DNA from: Cycas panzhihuaensis
Lineage: Eukaryota > Cycadophyta
Assembly: GCA_023213395.1 (NCBI GenBank)
Contig: CM041465.1
Span: forward strand, 250,797,741 to 250,861,740
Direction of reading: 5' to 3'
DNA length: 64,000 bases
Part shown: positions 24,722-36,036 of the stretch, one piece after another
How positions within the stretch are numbered: position 1 is the first letter of the stretch
Layout of the letters: each line of letters starts with the position of its first letter
Made by a program: the position numbers and the translations under genes
The notes under the pieces: model-generated
What the model was told of the DNA's origin: nothing
Databases searched by the model: none
Seen by the model: only the letters and a program-made list of their open reading frames with translations

Positions 24722-25102
24722 GAGCAATGCTACAAGATAAATAATAAACATAGACATTGAGCATGATAAAAATTGATGAGGTAGAATTATTTTACACTCC
24801 AAAATAACTAGTATTAAATCAATAGTGTAATAATGCACTCATTTCCCATTATGCTATACAAGAGAGAATGGTCTTATTATATATATGAGAGAGCTCCCCT
24901 TAGAGTCTTTGCATGTTAGATATGTGTCAAACATACATGGGTAAAAACATACTTACATTGACCACTTAAAGAGAATTGGAAAAAGGTCTTTGACATTAAG
25001 TTACAACTTAAGCTATACTCCTTAAAAATTGCATAATATACATTTAGTATAAAGTGCATAAATAATACATGACTTAATGATCAAAACATAAAGGTTCTAA
25101 TA
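24623..25102 (-). repeat. R3 5' LTR
   Basis: Begins TGTGAGAAGG and ends TTCTAATA. It aligns with the left LTR apart from a long GA microsatellite near its start, which accounts for most of the length difference. Confidence 0.88.
24651..24719. repeat. (GA)n microsatellite in R3 5' LTR
   Basis: About 33 GA units inside the LTR. The partner LTR has only short gaga-like text at the same place, so the run expanded in this copy or collapsed in the other. Confidence 0.95.
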
Positions 25103-25194
25103 GTAGAAACTTTGGAACAATGGGGATAATTATTAAAAAGAATTGCATTGAATTGATGGTTGGTTTTTCACCATACTTAGTAATCTTATATTGA
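25103..25194. repeat. Right copy of the 94-bp direct repeat flanking R3
   Basis: Partner of 11742-11835. It begins at the first base after the R3 right LTR, and R2 continues directly from its right end. Confidence 0.8.
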
Positions 25195-27719
25195 TGTTAT
25201 TTAGATATTTTGGAAAAATTTTTATTTCTAATAGAAGCCCAAGTCATATTAACTTCAAAAGTATGAAGGTAATATAAATCTTATAAAACATATATAATGT
25301 TATAAAAATGTGAATATAATAAAAGCTAAAATTAAAAAGATGCTACAAGGATGCAAGTACCCTATTATCAACTTACAGAAGCCAAAGAACCAAGTGATGA
25401 GGGTATTCAATGATATTTTGGATACACGTAAAAAGAAATGAGGTTTCTAAAAGAATTTCCAACACATCATATTAGTAGGATGTATTATAAGGTACCTTAA
25501 ATAAGACTAATAAATCTTAGTATAACAAATGACAAAAAATAAGTTTATATTGATGAAGGATGGATAAGTAATATTTTCAAATAATTTTGAGATGTGTTTA
25601 CATGGGCATATAAAGATTTAAAAGAGATTCCAAAACATGTTGAAATGATGATAATTGAATCAAAATAAGGATATAAGACAATTAGACAAAAACCATATAG
25701 GTTGTATCCTAAATATAGGAAAAAGATGTAGGAAGAAGTTGATGAGCTTATAAATATTGGATATATCTATCAAATAGAAGACAATGAATGGTTAAGCCCA
25801 ATTATAATACTAAAGAGAAAGAATAACACAATAAAGATACGTATAGATTTTTCAGCATTAAACAATATTACAAAGAAAGATCCATTTCCAACACCTTTCA
25901 CTAAATAAGTATTAGAAAATGTAGCAGTTAAGAAATATATCAATTCATAGATAACTCTTAGGCTATAATAAAGTGAAAATTATAGAAGATAACTAATATA
26001 AAACAACCTTTATATGTGACTAAGATAATGGATTTTGGGTTTTATAATTCTTCGACTATTTTTTCAAGAATTATTATAATAGTTTTCAAAAACATTATTT
26101 ATAATTTTTGGAAGTCTATTTGGATGACTAAACTTCATTTAGATTAGTTTAAGACCATGTAACTAATTTATTATTACTGATTGAGAAATGTTGAAAGGGA
26201 GAAGTTTCACTTAATCTAAATAAGTGGCAATATTTAGTTCATTTAGGAACATTATTAGACCATGTGTTTTGTAAATGACTCCTTATAAACCCCAAAAAAT
26301 TCAAGTAATATTAGATTTAAATCCACTAGTGAACCAAATAATGGTAAAGCAATTTCTTAGTTATAAGGGTTATCATAGAAAATTTATTTAGAAATATGTA
26401 AAATTTGTTGCATTATTTGAGAAATTATTAAGGAAGGATAATCCATTTATATAGATAGATGACTATTAATAAGCATTGAATGTATTAAAAAACATTTAGT
26501 GGATGATCTAATTTTGATATTTCTAGATTAGTTAAAGATCTTTTATATTCATACCAATGTTTCAAGGATAATGATTGGAGTAGTACTTACATAGTTGGGG
26601 AAGGGATCAATCAACCATCTTATTGAGTTTGTTGGTCATCAACTAAGACACACAAAAAAGGAGTTATACAACCATTGAAATATAGGGTTTGTCTATGGTA
26701 TATATATTACAAAAGCTTTGATATTACTTATTGGTAAATTTTTTTTATTTTCGCACTAAATGTTAAGACTTAATATATTTGATGAATAAGCTAAGTTTAC
26801 AAGGCCACACTAGTTATTTGGTATTATTATTATAAGGGTTGAACTTCAAATTTTTTTAAAAACTTGGAAAAATACATGTAATTTAAGATTACTTATCAAT
26901 AATTAACATAAGTGAAGAATTAATTAGACTTAAAGATCATTTTCTGAATGTTGAACTATATCAAATTGAAGTTATCCCTAAAGATCTGAAAGTGGTTATG
27001 AATTTTTTGAAAATTAAATTGATATTATTTAATTAAATGACCATGGAAAAGAGAGCATTATGTATAAAAAAATCTTGATATAAACTAATTATAGACCAAG
27101 TATATATACGATGCTTAGACATTATTCCCTAAAGTAGGAGATGTCAATGATTTTACAAGAGGTGCTTGAGTGAGTTTCTAGCAGCTATGTCACATGAGGA
27201 AATTTAGCACATGTGATATCATAGTTTAGGCTATAATGACTAACTATATTTAAAGACTCTTATTTGGTCACAAAGGTACAACATGTCTTAAAGAATTAGT
27301 CAATTAAGAAAGGTTAGTTATTTTCCTTTGAGATCTATAATAAATACTATTCCATTTATGAATTAGGGCATTGACCTTTATGGCTTCATAAGCCTAATGA
27401 CAACAAGAAGAGATGTTCGTTATATTATAGTCACAACTAACTATATTACTTTTTTAATCAAAGCATAGGTGACATTAGATTTCACTACATATATGGCATA
27501 TAATTTTGTATTTAAGCCATTAATTACTTATTTGGGCTAACCTCTAGAATTGGTAAGTGACAAAGGTACATACTTTATTAATGTAATTGTTGAAGATTTT
27601 ACTACTAATTATATGCTCTAACATTATAAGAGTATATCTTTTTATCCATGAAGTAATAGATTTATAGGAACTTCTAATAAAATGTTATATAAATCCCTAA
27701 CTATAATATGGGTTATTAA
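25195..27719 (+). pseudogene. R2 pol remnant: RT, RNase H, integrase
   Basis: Plus strand, resuming the outer gypsy element. From about 25590 the N-terminal RT linker DVFTWAYKDLKEIPKHVE is followed by IRQKPYRLYPKYRKKM, NEWLSPIIILKRKN and IRIDFSALNNITKKDPFPTP (to about 25905). The catalytic strand reads LEVYLDD near 26100-26130. RNase H traces (KGSINHLIEFVGHQLRHTKK) are at about 26600-26660. The integrase core runs from about 27360 (GIDLYGFISLMTTRRD) through PLELVSDKGTYFIN at 27540-27590 to LTIIWVIN at 27719, where R5 is inserted. Stops are frequent. The wording fits non-chromodomain gypsy elements. Confidence 0.82.
27715..27719. repeat. Left target duplication of R5 (attaa)
   Basis: attaa directly before the TG end of R5, repeated at 28438-28442. 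Confidence 0.75.
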
Positions 27720-27880
27720 TGAAGGAAAAAATATGGAGCCACAATGCTCTGATACCAAATGAAGGAAAAAATATGGAGCCACAATGCTCTGATACCAAAT
27801 GAAGGAAAAAATATGGAGCCACAATGCTCTGATACCAAATGATGGAAAAAATATGGAGCCACAATGCTTTGATACCAAAA
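27720..27880 (-). repeat. 40-bp tandem repeat holding PBS and LTR end
   Basis: Four units starting at 27720, 27760, 27800 and 27840 (the last 41 bp). Each starts with tgaaggaaaaaatatg, nearly the first bases of the adjoining LTR, and ends with gctctgataccaaa, the complement of an initiator-tRNA-Met PBS (gctttgatacc in the last unit). The first three are identical; the fourth has two substitutions and one extra A. Confidence 0.95.
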
Positions 27881-28437
27881 TGAAGGAAAATATGTAAGCA
27901 TAAACTAGTATTGCATTAATACATCAGTGTATCACCATTACAATAGCACAAAACCATGAGAGCCTTGATGTTCAATCCATTGTAGTAGAATGAGTATTCC
28001 AAATCTTCCTCAAAAGTAGGTGGTGTCTAAAGACACCAGGGTTGTACACCCTTAACATTTATAGTTTGGGGAGGAGGAAACTCCTCAACCCACAATTCAA
28101 ATTAATAATAAAATAATACTAACTTAACTCAAATGAAACTAACTCAACTTACCTTAACTTACCTTGACATGTTGAGCATCACATGTCTAAATTGAGGTGC
28201 ACAATCCTGGTAGGTAAGAGGGAGTTGAGTGATGACATTACACCCAACAGCTGATAAGATATATATGGTACTTTGGTCATTTAGGATAACATATAGAAAG
28301 TCAACTCAACACACCTTGTTCTAGCTAGTATATGGTGTGGAAGTAGTAGTGCCCATAGAATCCATAGTTCCAAGTTTGAGAGTAGTTTCCATAATGAAAT
28401 GAGATGACTAGTAAGATATATAATAATGCCTATTCTA
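27881..28437 (-). repeat. R5 LTR
   Basis: Begins TGAAGGAAAATATG and ends TTCTA before attaa; the final CA appears to be mutated to TA. I saw no other copy in this window. The alternative end CCCAACA near 28251 is less likely because it leaves no target duplication. Confidence 0.6.
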
Positions 28438-28442
28438 ATTAA
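28438..28442. repeat. Right target duplication of R5 (attaa)
   Basis: Same five bases as 27715-27719. R2 coding traces resume right after it. Confidence 0.7.
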
Positions 28443-28770
28443 TAAAATTATATAAGATAAAATTACATATGAGTTAACAATAAAAGATTATCAAAGCTTG
28501 GTATAAAGCATGACATGATAAGTAAATAAAATTAAAGAAATTTAAAGAAGGTAGTCATGCTCTACTTTATGATAGTAAATTCAAAGGGAAACTAGGTGAG
28601 CTAAAAACACATTAGTAAGGGCCATATATTTTTTATAAATTGATGTGCAATAGGTTAATAAATCTACAAATTTCATGTGCTAAGTAGTTACTAAAAAGGA
28701 AAATGGTCATGGCCTTAAGTTATTCAAACCATAGGTTGAATTTAACATGACAAAAAAGAAAAAGAGATGG
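28443..28770 (+). pseudogene. R2 integrase C-terminal remnant
   Basis: After R5 the plus strand carries LLYDSKFKGKLGELKTH followed by GPYIF at about 28560-28640. This matches the DNA-binding C-terminal part of gypsy integrases of the R2 type, with the expected KHDM-like lead-in at about 28510. It shows that R5 sits within the integrase gene. Stops are present throughout. Confidence 0.6.
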
Positions 28771-31204
28771 AAAACTAGCCTAACTTTCGTGGAATGCTTA
28801 CAAGACATTGGTATTAGTATTAAGTTAGGGAGCAAGCTAACAAAAGGACTTAAAGGAATGTTTTTACCTAGTAATAATAACAAAATCTATAATAGGAATA
28901 CTTACACAAGATCAATTTAAGGCTTATAAAAGATATATATCCTAATAACCTAGGATGACTTGCATTGCAGTAGCCTTAGATGACTTGTTTCCTAGTAGCC
29001 TTGGATGACCCATGTCACAATGGTTTTTGATGACTTATATTATAGTAGGTCTTTAGGTTGTAGCTATGTGACGTAAGTTAGAATAGTAAATTGAGATGAA
29101 TTTGCCTCATTAAGACATAAGTAGTCATATCTAATTCTAACAAATTTCATTTGAAGTATAATTCAAAAAATAAATTAGCAATAAGACATCATAATTATGG
29201 TGAGATGTGGCATGTTAAATATGGAATAACAATATTGATTGGACATGATAAGGTAAAAAATCAACATTTGAAATATATGGAAATTTGATAACATATGTGA
29301 TAATTGCTTCACATGTTATAAAAAACATATAAAAAATAGCTAAAGATAGTAACTCCTTATTTTATGTGATAAAGAATTAAGAGCGATGAGGATTTTTGAG
29401 CAAGGCAAGAAAAACAAGGATTCTCTAATACAAAAGCTCGCATACCTTTTTGAGATTTCAAAATGGGATGAGAAAGGAAGATTGTTAGGAAGGAATTACA
29501 AAGGAAAAAAAGAAGTAAAGATTGGGGAATCTCATCTTATTTTTTATTGACATAAGTTAATAGATAATGAATTATCTAATTATAGAAGAGCTTGGGAAAA
29601 GTTCATAAATAAAGAGGCTTTTGGAACACTTACCTCATTTGCATCCCAAGGGAGAATTAGGTTAAAGGAAAGAACAACCAGTAAGGAGTTGTTCTTTCAT
29701 GTTGTTGTTGGATAAATGATAGAAGAAGTCACATTAATACTTTAGAAGTAGATTGTTCATAAGCCTTTGCTTTGTTATGATAACTATATTTTCAGTTTTA
29801 CTAGATGGTCCTTTTATATAAACCTATAGTTATTTCATGAATTAACTTTATTACCCATGGATAATAATTTAGTTGCTATGTTGGAAGGAGAGGAGGATTA
29901 AAAGATATTAGCAAAGTAAAATTTCCATTGTGAGGAGGATTATAATGATCAAGGTATTCTAATTGATAAAATAGTTATATTTAAGTGAATATAGGCCACA
30001 AGGATAGCCTTTAGGATAATTATTCATGGGGAGGGTAGTTGCCAACTATAGAGAAAGTGACCAAAAGTTAATGATTTCAATGGGCACAATTTTTAGCATT
30101 AAAATAAATTAGGAGATACAAAGATATCCCCATCAAGGGTAAATTTTCTACTATCATTCTTTATTCTTGATGCTACTCATGAGGTATCAATATATATCGA
30201 ATCTATAGAGCCTAAGATACTCATGTTTTCTACTTATTCTCATGATCTTTTTCTTGAATAAAGGAGAACATCCAAACCCCAATTAAGTTGTGCTATTGAG
30301 TAAGGCACAACTTAATCCTCATATATAATATTTTGAAGTTTTGTATCATTTTCAATAAACTTTTAAAGAACTAGATTTAAGACAACACAAAGACTTTATA
30401 GAGACTCATATTCATGGTATGAGTATACAACTAATTATTTTCTAAGAGCAACCAAGAGTACATGAAGTGTTTCATGAAATAAAAAGGTGATTGACATTGG
30501 ATAAGTATATAATGCACATTAATTTAACTCTGTTAAATGTTACTCTACCACATGATCTAATGGAATTGGTTATTGTGTCATAGGCCATGGATATGGAAAA
30601 GGTTAAATCAATTTATGGATGTGAGGAGAGGAGGAAAAAAAGGGGCCATAAAAAATAAATAAGCCTATGAGAGATTGAAGAGGTGTAGGAATGATAGATC
30701 CCACATAAGAAAAATAGGTCAAAGCATCTTAAGTAATGAGGGGAGTATTGATAATAAATGTCATCTAATATGTCACAAGTAGGATTATTTATTCTAACAT
30801 CAATTTTATCTCTTTCTCCAGCATTAATTTACCTCTCTATCCGCATGTTCCTATCATCTAGATGGAAGCGCAAACTATTTTAGACAAAGGCATGCCTTTA
30901 TTAATTAAAAGTGGTTCAAAAAAAGAGAGAAGAAGAAACATAAATCAATACATTATTGAAAAGGAAGCTATAATTTTAATATAGAGCCACTTAGATTTAG
31001 ATACTTTACAACTTCTTAAGGATTTGGATAAGTCTTTATTTAAGTAAGAGAAACTCTCGTGAAGCCCAATATTCTTTTTGTAGAGAAAGGGAAATCCCTT
31101 ATAAAAATAAATTATTAATAATAAGATTCACCCTTGCTGACAAAAGGAGAAAATGTATTCATATATCAAGGACAATTATATGACAAAAGACTCTAAGATA
31201 TTAA
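28771..31204 (+). other. R2 3' internal region, no gene recognised
   Basis: A 2.4-kb stretch downstream of the integrase, AT-rich, with short frames only. It holds a 26-bp imperfect repeat at 28951-29052. A Cys/His-like word (CHLICHK) appears near 30760, but nothing around it forms a recognisable gag or protease. It may be the long 3' region of R2 or an unrecognised older insertion. Confidence 0.45.
28951..29052. repeat. 26-bp imperfect tandem repeat
   Basis: Four degenerate units, each with gatgac followed by a variable part and tagtag(c/g)-like text. Confidence 0.7.
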
Positions 31205-31209
31205 GGCCA
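31205..31209. repeat. Probable left target duplication of R6 (ggcca)
   Basis: Five bases before the R6 left LTR; four of five match tgcca at 34806-34810. Confidence 0.5.
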
Positions 31210-31532
31210 TGTTGGATGTAATATCTAATTATATGATTAACCTCATTCACACTCTCTCATCTATTTTTATATTTTATATTGTAGGTCATTTCAAGTTGTA
31301 TGCCATATTGAAATGTGTGACAACACATAATAATTAACCTTGAGGGTTCTCACACATGTGGTGAGTTAAATTATAAGTATGTATATTATCTTTACTTAAT
31401 TTGAAGTTTGATTATTCTTCTACCAATCCTTATATTAACTTGTGCATACTTTATCTTTCTTGTACTTCATTTCATTATTTTTTCACTCACCTTATTTGTT
31501 TATTATTATAACTTCACACCTTATTTCCAACA
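31210..31532 (+). repeat. R6 5' LTR
   Basis: Starts TGTTGGATGTAATATC and ends TTATTTCCAACA. It is a close match to 34448-34771 over the whole length, with scattered substitutions. Confidence 0.92.
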
Positions 31533-31535
31533 TAA

Positions 31536-31552
31536 TTATATTAGAGCAGCAT
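31536..31552 (+). other. R6 primer-binding site (worn)
   Basis: ttatattagagcag, a mutated TGGTATCAGAGC-type site three bases after the LTR. The copy after the right LTR (34775 on) keeps gggtattagagc, closer to the original. Confidence 0.65.
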
Positions 31553-34437
31553 TTTAAATTCCAACATCTAGTAGCAATACCTAAGTTTGAAATCCTTGAG
31601 GATAATTGTAGAGCCTATCATTTATTGATTTCAGAGCCTTGAATACAATGTTTTAATAACATAATTTTGTGCCTATATTAGTGACTTGATTTATCCTTTT
31701 GAAGAGTCTTTTCCAAGATATTTGAGGGCTGCATTTTTTATGCATTATTATGCATATTTAGGGGTTATTTTTCATCACTATTTGAAGGGTGTTATTTCAC
31801 AAGATATTTTGAAGCTTTTTAAGGGGCTATTGTATGATATCTTTAGAGATATTTTGAAGCTCTTGAAAGGCTATTTTAAATTTTATTTTAACCTATTTTA
31901 AAGTTGCAATGGAGAGGTTTTATAGTAGATAAAGAAGGTAGATTTATATGCCTTTTATAATCAGTTTTATGATATATATGGGCCCATTTTTAAGCATGTA
32001 GATCCTGATTAGAAAAGGTTTTTGAAGATGTTTTTGTTGCAAAGAAATAGAAGCAAATCAACCACTCATGTAGGCTTGATCACCCTATAGAGGTAGCTAC
32101 TTTACTATAAAAAAAATAAGGAAAAAGAGATGATTATGGTAGTTTTTAAGTCTCATTTTGGAGGCCTTTGTAGGTGTCCTATATCTGGGATTTGTTGCAA
32201 CTTTGAGGCCATAAGAAGACCATTAAATATTGATTTTTTTGTTGTTAATATAATAATAATAATAAAGGTACATATATCTTACTATTGAAGAAGCTCTTGT
32301 CCCTCTAAATAAATTTTTGTTCCAATTTGATTTAGTTGTTAAAGAGAGCAGGAAATAGATGTGGGTTTCAACAAAAAAAAAAAAAAAAAGAAAGAAAGAA
32401 AATACTTTTACTTTGAAGGGTTTTTAAGAAAAATGACATTTTTTCAAAGTGCTTGTAACAAAGGTACTATTTCTACCTTATAAACTTGATCCTACGATAA
32501 AACAAAAAAGGGTTAATATTCAAAAATATATATTTGTGATATATGATTTAAATAAAAAAGGAAAAGGACATATGTAATATTTCTTTTCCCTAAAGATATA
32601 CTGGCATCGAGATGGCAAGAGAGAGTAAAACAATAATGGATAAGAGCTATACATTGATAAGGAAACCATGTAAGCTATCACATCACAAGGCAACCATAGA
32701 GGTAAAAATATCTATTAGTTATGGCTAGTATGAGGAAGAAAAGCACTGCCATATCTCTTATGATTATCCTTGTAGAATAGAATCCACCATGCAAGAACAA
32801 AATGTAAAAAGAAGTACATATATGAAATAACTAACAGAGAATTGATAACTAATAACTATAAAGAAGGCAGTGAAAATCTAAAAAGAAGCAACTACAACTT
32901 TAAGAGAAGGTAATCCAAAACCAAAAGGAAGTGCCAATAAAAATGAAGAGGCCATAATGAATATAATGGAAAGAAGCTTGCACAATCAAAGAGTAAGCAT
33001 GAGAAGATGCGAATGAACTGCACTGAAGACCATGCAGAGAAGAGAGAAATGTAGAGATGGCATTGGTCACATAAATGTAGCCACTCAGAGTTGAGGACAT
33101 AGACCCAAGATGAGTTATACAAATGCCTATCGAGAAAATAGTAGTTCATAGCCTATTATCGATGGAGTAGATATAAAAAACTCAAATGGTGCTAAGTAAA
33201 TGCCTAATAGAGGACACAAATAATATACTCTCTTTAAACTATATACCAAAAGCATGGAGGTAAGAGATATCACCAAATCCTAAAATGTATAATTGTAGAG
33301 AATAAATACAAAATTGGTAGAAACCCTAATAGGGTGAATTTTCCTTTTATTGATAATTTTTTTTTTAAGTTAAATTCTAGATTTAATTATTTCTATAATG
33401 ACTTAAATTCCAATGGGTATGTAGATGCCAAATTTCATTAAGGTAGATTTATTTTTTTTTAATAATAAAAAAAAAAACATTAAATTAGATTTCATAATTT
33501 TTGAAATTCAACCAACCCCCCTAGTCTTTAGCCCCTAGTTATATGGTATATGCATATGACCTCTAGCTCCAATATGAAAGGGGCTAAGCCCTTATTTTCA
33601 TCTCATCAAGGAGTCATGTTTAGTATTTTTGCCTATAATTTGAGCATACATTCTCTAACTAAGAGATTTTGGATTTGGCAGGTCACTTGATATCTTTTGG
33701 AGTTGATTTGATATAAAAATTTTAGACCTTTTTTTTCTTATAAACTTAGTCATTTATGATTTTTTCATTATTATTAACCATATTAATGTATTTTTTAAGA
33801 TTTCATATCATTTATTGCACATTATTTTGATGTAATGCACTAAAAAATAGGGAGTTAAAATGTAAATTTCTCATATAGGCTTATTTTTTAGGCTCTTCAA
33901 AACATATATTTTATTAAGTTTATTATTAGAGAGAGTCATTGCTTATTATTATTAAGTCACATCTATTTTTTAGTCATGTTTATAACATGTATTATTAGAT
34001 ATTATATCCCATTAAGGTATTTGGAAGCCCATAAAGGCATGTTTGTATACCCATGGAGGCAATTTGAGGCTATAAAGCCTCTTATGATGTATTTTGGACT
34101 ATTGTAGTTAATGAAGTACTTATATTATCTAATATTGGCAAAAGTTGGGACCCCTTTTTAACTACGCTTGCATTGTGTTTTAGCTTACATGTTCATCTAT
34201 GTAGGACAACATGTTCTCAAGGTGAAGCTAACTTAATACTGATTGTACCATATACATGAAGTAGCATCCTAGCTAACTAATGGTCATAATGATTGGTTAT
34301 CCATTTAGTCCAATAGATGGAGTTCACTTTATATGGATGTCAGTAATACTTATATTCATTACAACAACTTGTTCAAACAAAGATTTGAAGACTCAACTTA
34401 TATTGTTTAATGTGATATTTTATATAATTATATATTA
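31553..34437 (+). other. R6 interior, no coding sequence seen
   Basis: About 2.9 kb of AT-rich DNA. It contains an A run with AAAG units near 32380-32400 and several T or A homopolymers. The longest frames (31686-31901 plus, 32892-33149 minus) are low in complexity and match nothing I recognise. Confidence 0.55.
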
Positions 34438-34447
34438 CAAGGGAGAA
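34438..34447 (+). other. R6 polypurine tract
   Basis: aagggagaa-type purine run directly before the right LTR. Confidence 0.8.
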
Positions 34448-34771
34448 TGTTGGATGTAATATCTAATTACATGATTGATCCCATTTACACTATCTCATTT
34501 ATTTATTATATTTTATATTATAGGTCATTTTGAGTTACATGCCATATTAAAATGTGTGACAACACATAATAGTTGACCTTGAGGGTTCTCACACATATGG
34601 TGAATTGTATTATAAGTATGTATATCATCTTTACCTAATTTAAAGTTTGGTTATTGTTCTACCATTTCTTATGTTAACTTGTATATACTTTATCTTTCTT
34701 ATACTTTATTTCATTATTCTTATACTTATATTATTTGTTTATTGTTAAAGATTCATAACTTATTTCCAACA
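34448..34771 (+). repeat. R6 3' LTR
   Basis: Starts TGTTGGATGTAATATC and ends TATTTCCAACA, like the left copy. Confidence 0.92.
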
Positions 34772-34805
34772 TACGGGTATTAGAGCTATATTCTAAATTC
34801 TAACA
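34772..34805 (+). repeat. PBS-containing 34-bp extension beyond the R6 3' LTR
   Basis: Resembles 31533-31566, the bases that follow the left LTR, including the PBS-like gggtattagagc and the ending aaattctaaca. The similarity stops at CA, after which tgcca (compare ggcca on the left) begins. Confidence 0.75.
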
Positions 34806-34810
34806 TGCCA

Positions 34811-36022
34811 ATTGACTGTGAAAAATAAGAGCTTTTAGATAAGCAAATCATTAATGTTATATTGGATGTTATCAACTCAATGTAAGAATAAAATCTCTAT
34901 ACAAGTACTACACATGTTATTAATATGCATAAGTTGTGGAAACCCACCTAGGAAAGCCCTCGCTATATGGGGTTATAGTTCCTAAGATTGAATTTTTAAT
35001 ATTAGTTTATTTTTATGTAATTACTCATTACCAACTTGCTATATATCTTAATAAATTGTCAAAAGGAAAATTTTGATTAAAATTCCAATAAAGATGGTTA
35101 TATTGAAGAGCTATAGTATTAGCTTAAGAAGCCAAAGATAAATTTAATGAACATATAACAGTAGCATTAAGACTTATTAAACTAATAATTGTCGAATTGC
35201 ATGACCTGCATAAAGACCTACATAATCTATGGAACTGGTGTATGTAATCTTTTGTAGATTGGCAGGGGGACATATAGGATTTAACATCCACTATAGTGTC
35301 ACAACCATAAAGGACTCATTGACAAATATTGCATGATGATTTAAGAGTGCTTGCATAATCTATATTATAATGATAGAACCAAGCTATTTTAATATTAAGA
35401 AGATTGTAATATAGAGTCCTCACATTAAAAAGAGACCAACTTGAGCCATCTAATAGTAGTATGAAATAATAAACACATGTATAGAGGAATTGAAGATGTT
35501 ACATTTAGAAAAACAAAAGAGAGATACTCAAACCTTACCCTCTCTTAAGAATGAATATTAATAGGCTTGGTAAAAGGTTGATGAATGTTGAAAGTTTGCT
35601 AAAGTTACTTTGCCTTTAGTTATGAGCTCTTATTCTAAGTAAGAAGTAGCAGTATAAGTGGTGCACTAGTTAAATAACTAGTTATATATAGATGCCTAAG
35701 TAGGAGTGGACCCCTAAATGAGTACAGTGACAATACATTATAAATTAATAAGTAAATGCTATAGAATTATAAGGTGTAGACTACTTAAATGGTTAACGAT
35801 ATTTAAATGCTTACTTCTTAGTCTTCAATGGTTATTATTTTAGAGTTTAACACTCTATCTCTCCATCTCCTATTTCCTTTACTTACTTTGTAAACAATAT
35901 AAAAATAGAAATAAAAATAAAAGATATATATAATTCTTCATTTCTTTTGAGTCTAGAAAAGATGTTGGGATAATGCATTTTTTCTATTTTTACATTACTT
36001 TGGGATAGAGTATGCTTTAAGC
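34811..36022 (+). other. R2 3' end region, nothing recognised
   Basis: AT-rich sequence between R6 and the R2 polypurine tract. No frame with domain character is visible. Confidence 0.5.
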
Positions 36023-36036
36023 CTAAGAGGGATGTT
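36023..36036 (+). other. R2 polypurine tract region
   Basis: taagagggatg shortly before the TG of the R2 right LTR. It is shorter and less pure than in R9 or R10. Confidence 0.5.

Larger units (their letters stand above)
11836..25102 (-). mobile_element. R3: decayed Ty1/copia element inserted in R2
   Basis: Minus-strand copia element with an LTR pair at 11836-12247 and 24623-25102, a PPT beside the left LTR and a PBS beside the right one. The domain order from high to low coordinate is gag, protease, integrase, RT, RNase H, which is the Ty1/copia order. The integrase is interrupted by the LINE R4. Without R4 and its duplicated target the element is about 6.7 kb. Both halves of R2 continue outside it. 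Stops and indels are common, so it is inactive. Confidence 0.9.
27720..28437 (-). mobile_element. R5: single LTR with four extra U5-end/PBS copies
   Basis: An insertion flanked by attaa on both sides, placed inside R2's integrase, which resumes after it. It consists of one LTR (27881-28437) preceded by four tandem 40-41-bp units. On the minus strand the order is LTR, then PBS-like segment plus the last 16 bases of the LTR, four times. The outer end is therefore again an LTR end (TG on the plus strand). There are no internal genes and no second LTR. A normal solo LTR, formed by recombination between two LTRs, would carry no PBS. Confidence 0.75.
31210..34805 (+). mobile_element. R6: non-coding two-LTR element (LARD-like)
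   Basis: LTRs of 323 and 324 bp at 31210-31532 and 34448-34771, a PBS-like site after the left one and a PPT before the right one, so the element reads on the plus strand. The 2.9-kb interior has no recognisable gag or pol on either strand, only AT-rich text. This fits a large retrotransposon derivative mobilised by another element's proteins. A 34-bp copy of the sequence that follows the left LTR is also present after the right LTR, and the likely target duplication lies beyond that copy. Confidence 0.82.

Noticed and set aside
27720-27880. CRISPR-like array (regular 40-bp repeats)
   Set aside because: Units are adjacent with no spacers, and contain a retroelement PBS and LTR end.
28251-28260. 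CCCAACA as the right end of the R5 LTR
   Set aside because: It would leave no target duplication, whereas 28437 gives attaa on both sides and R2 integrase resumes just after it.
25592-28770. Possibility that R2 is an endogenous pararetrovirus
   Set aside because: Integrase core and C-terminus are present downstream of RNase H and LTR-like repeats flank the element, which fits gypsy and not Caulimoviridae.
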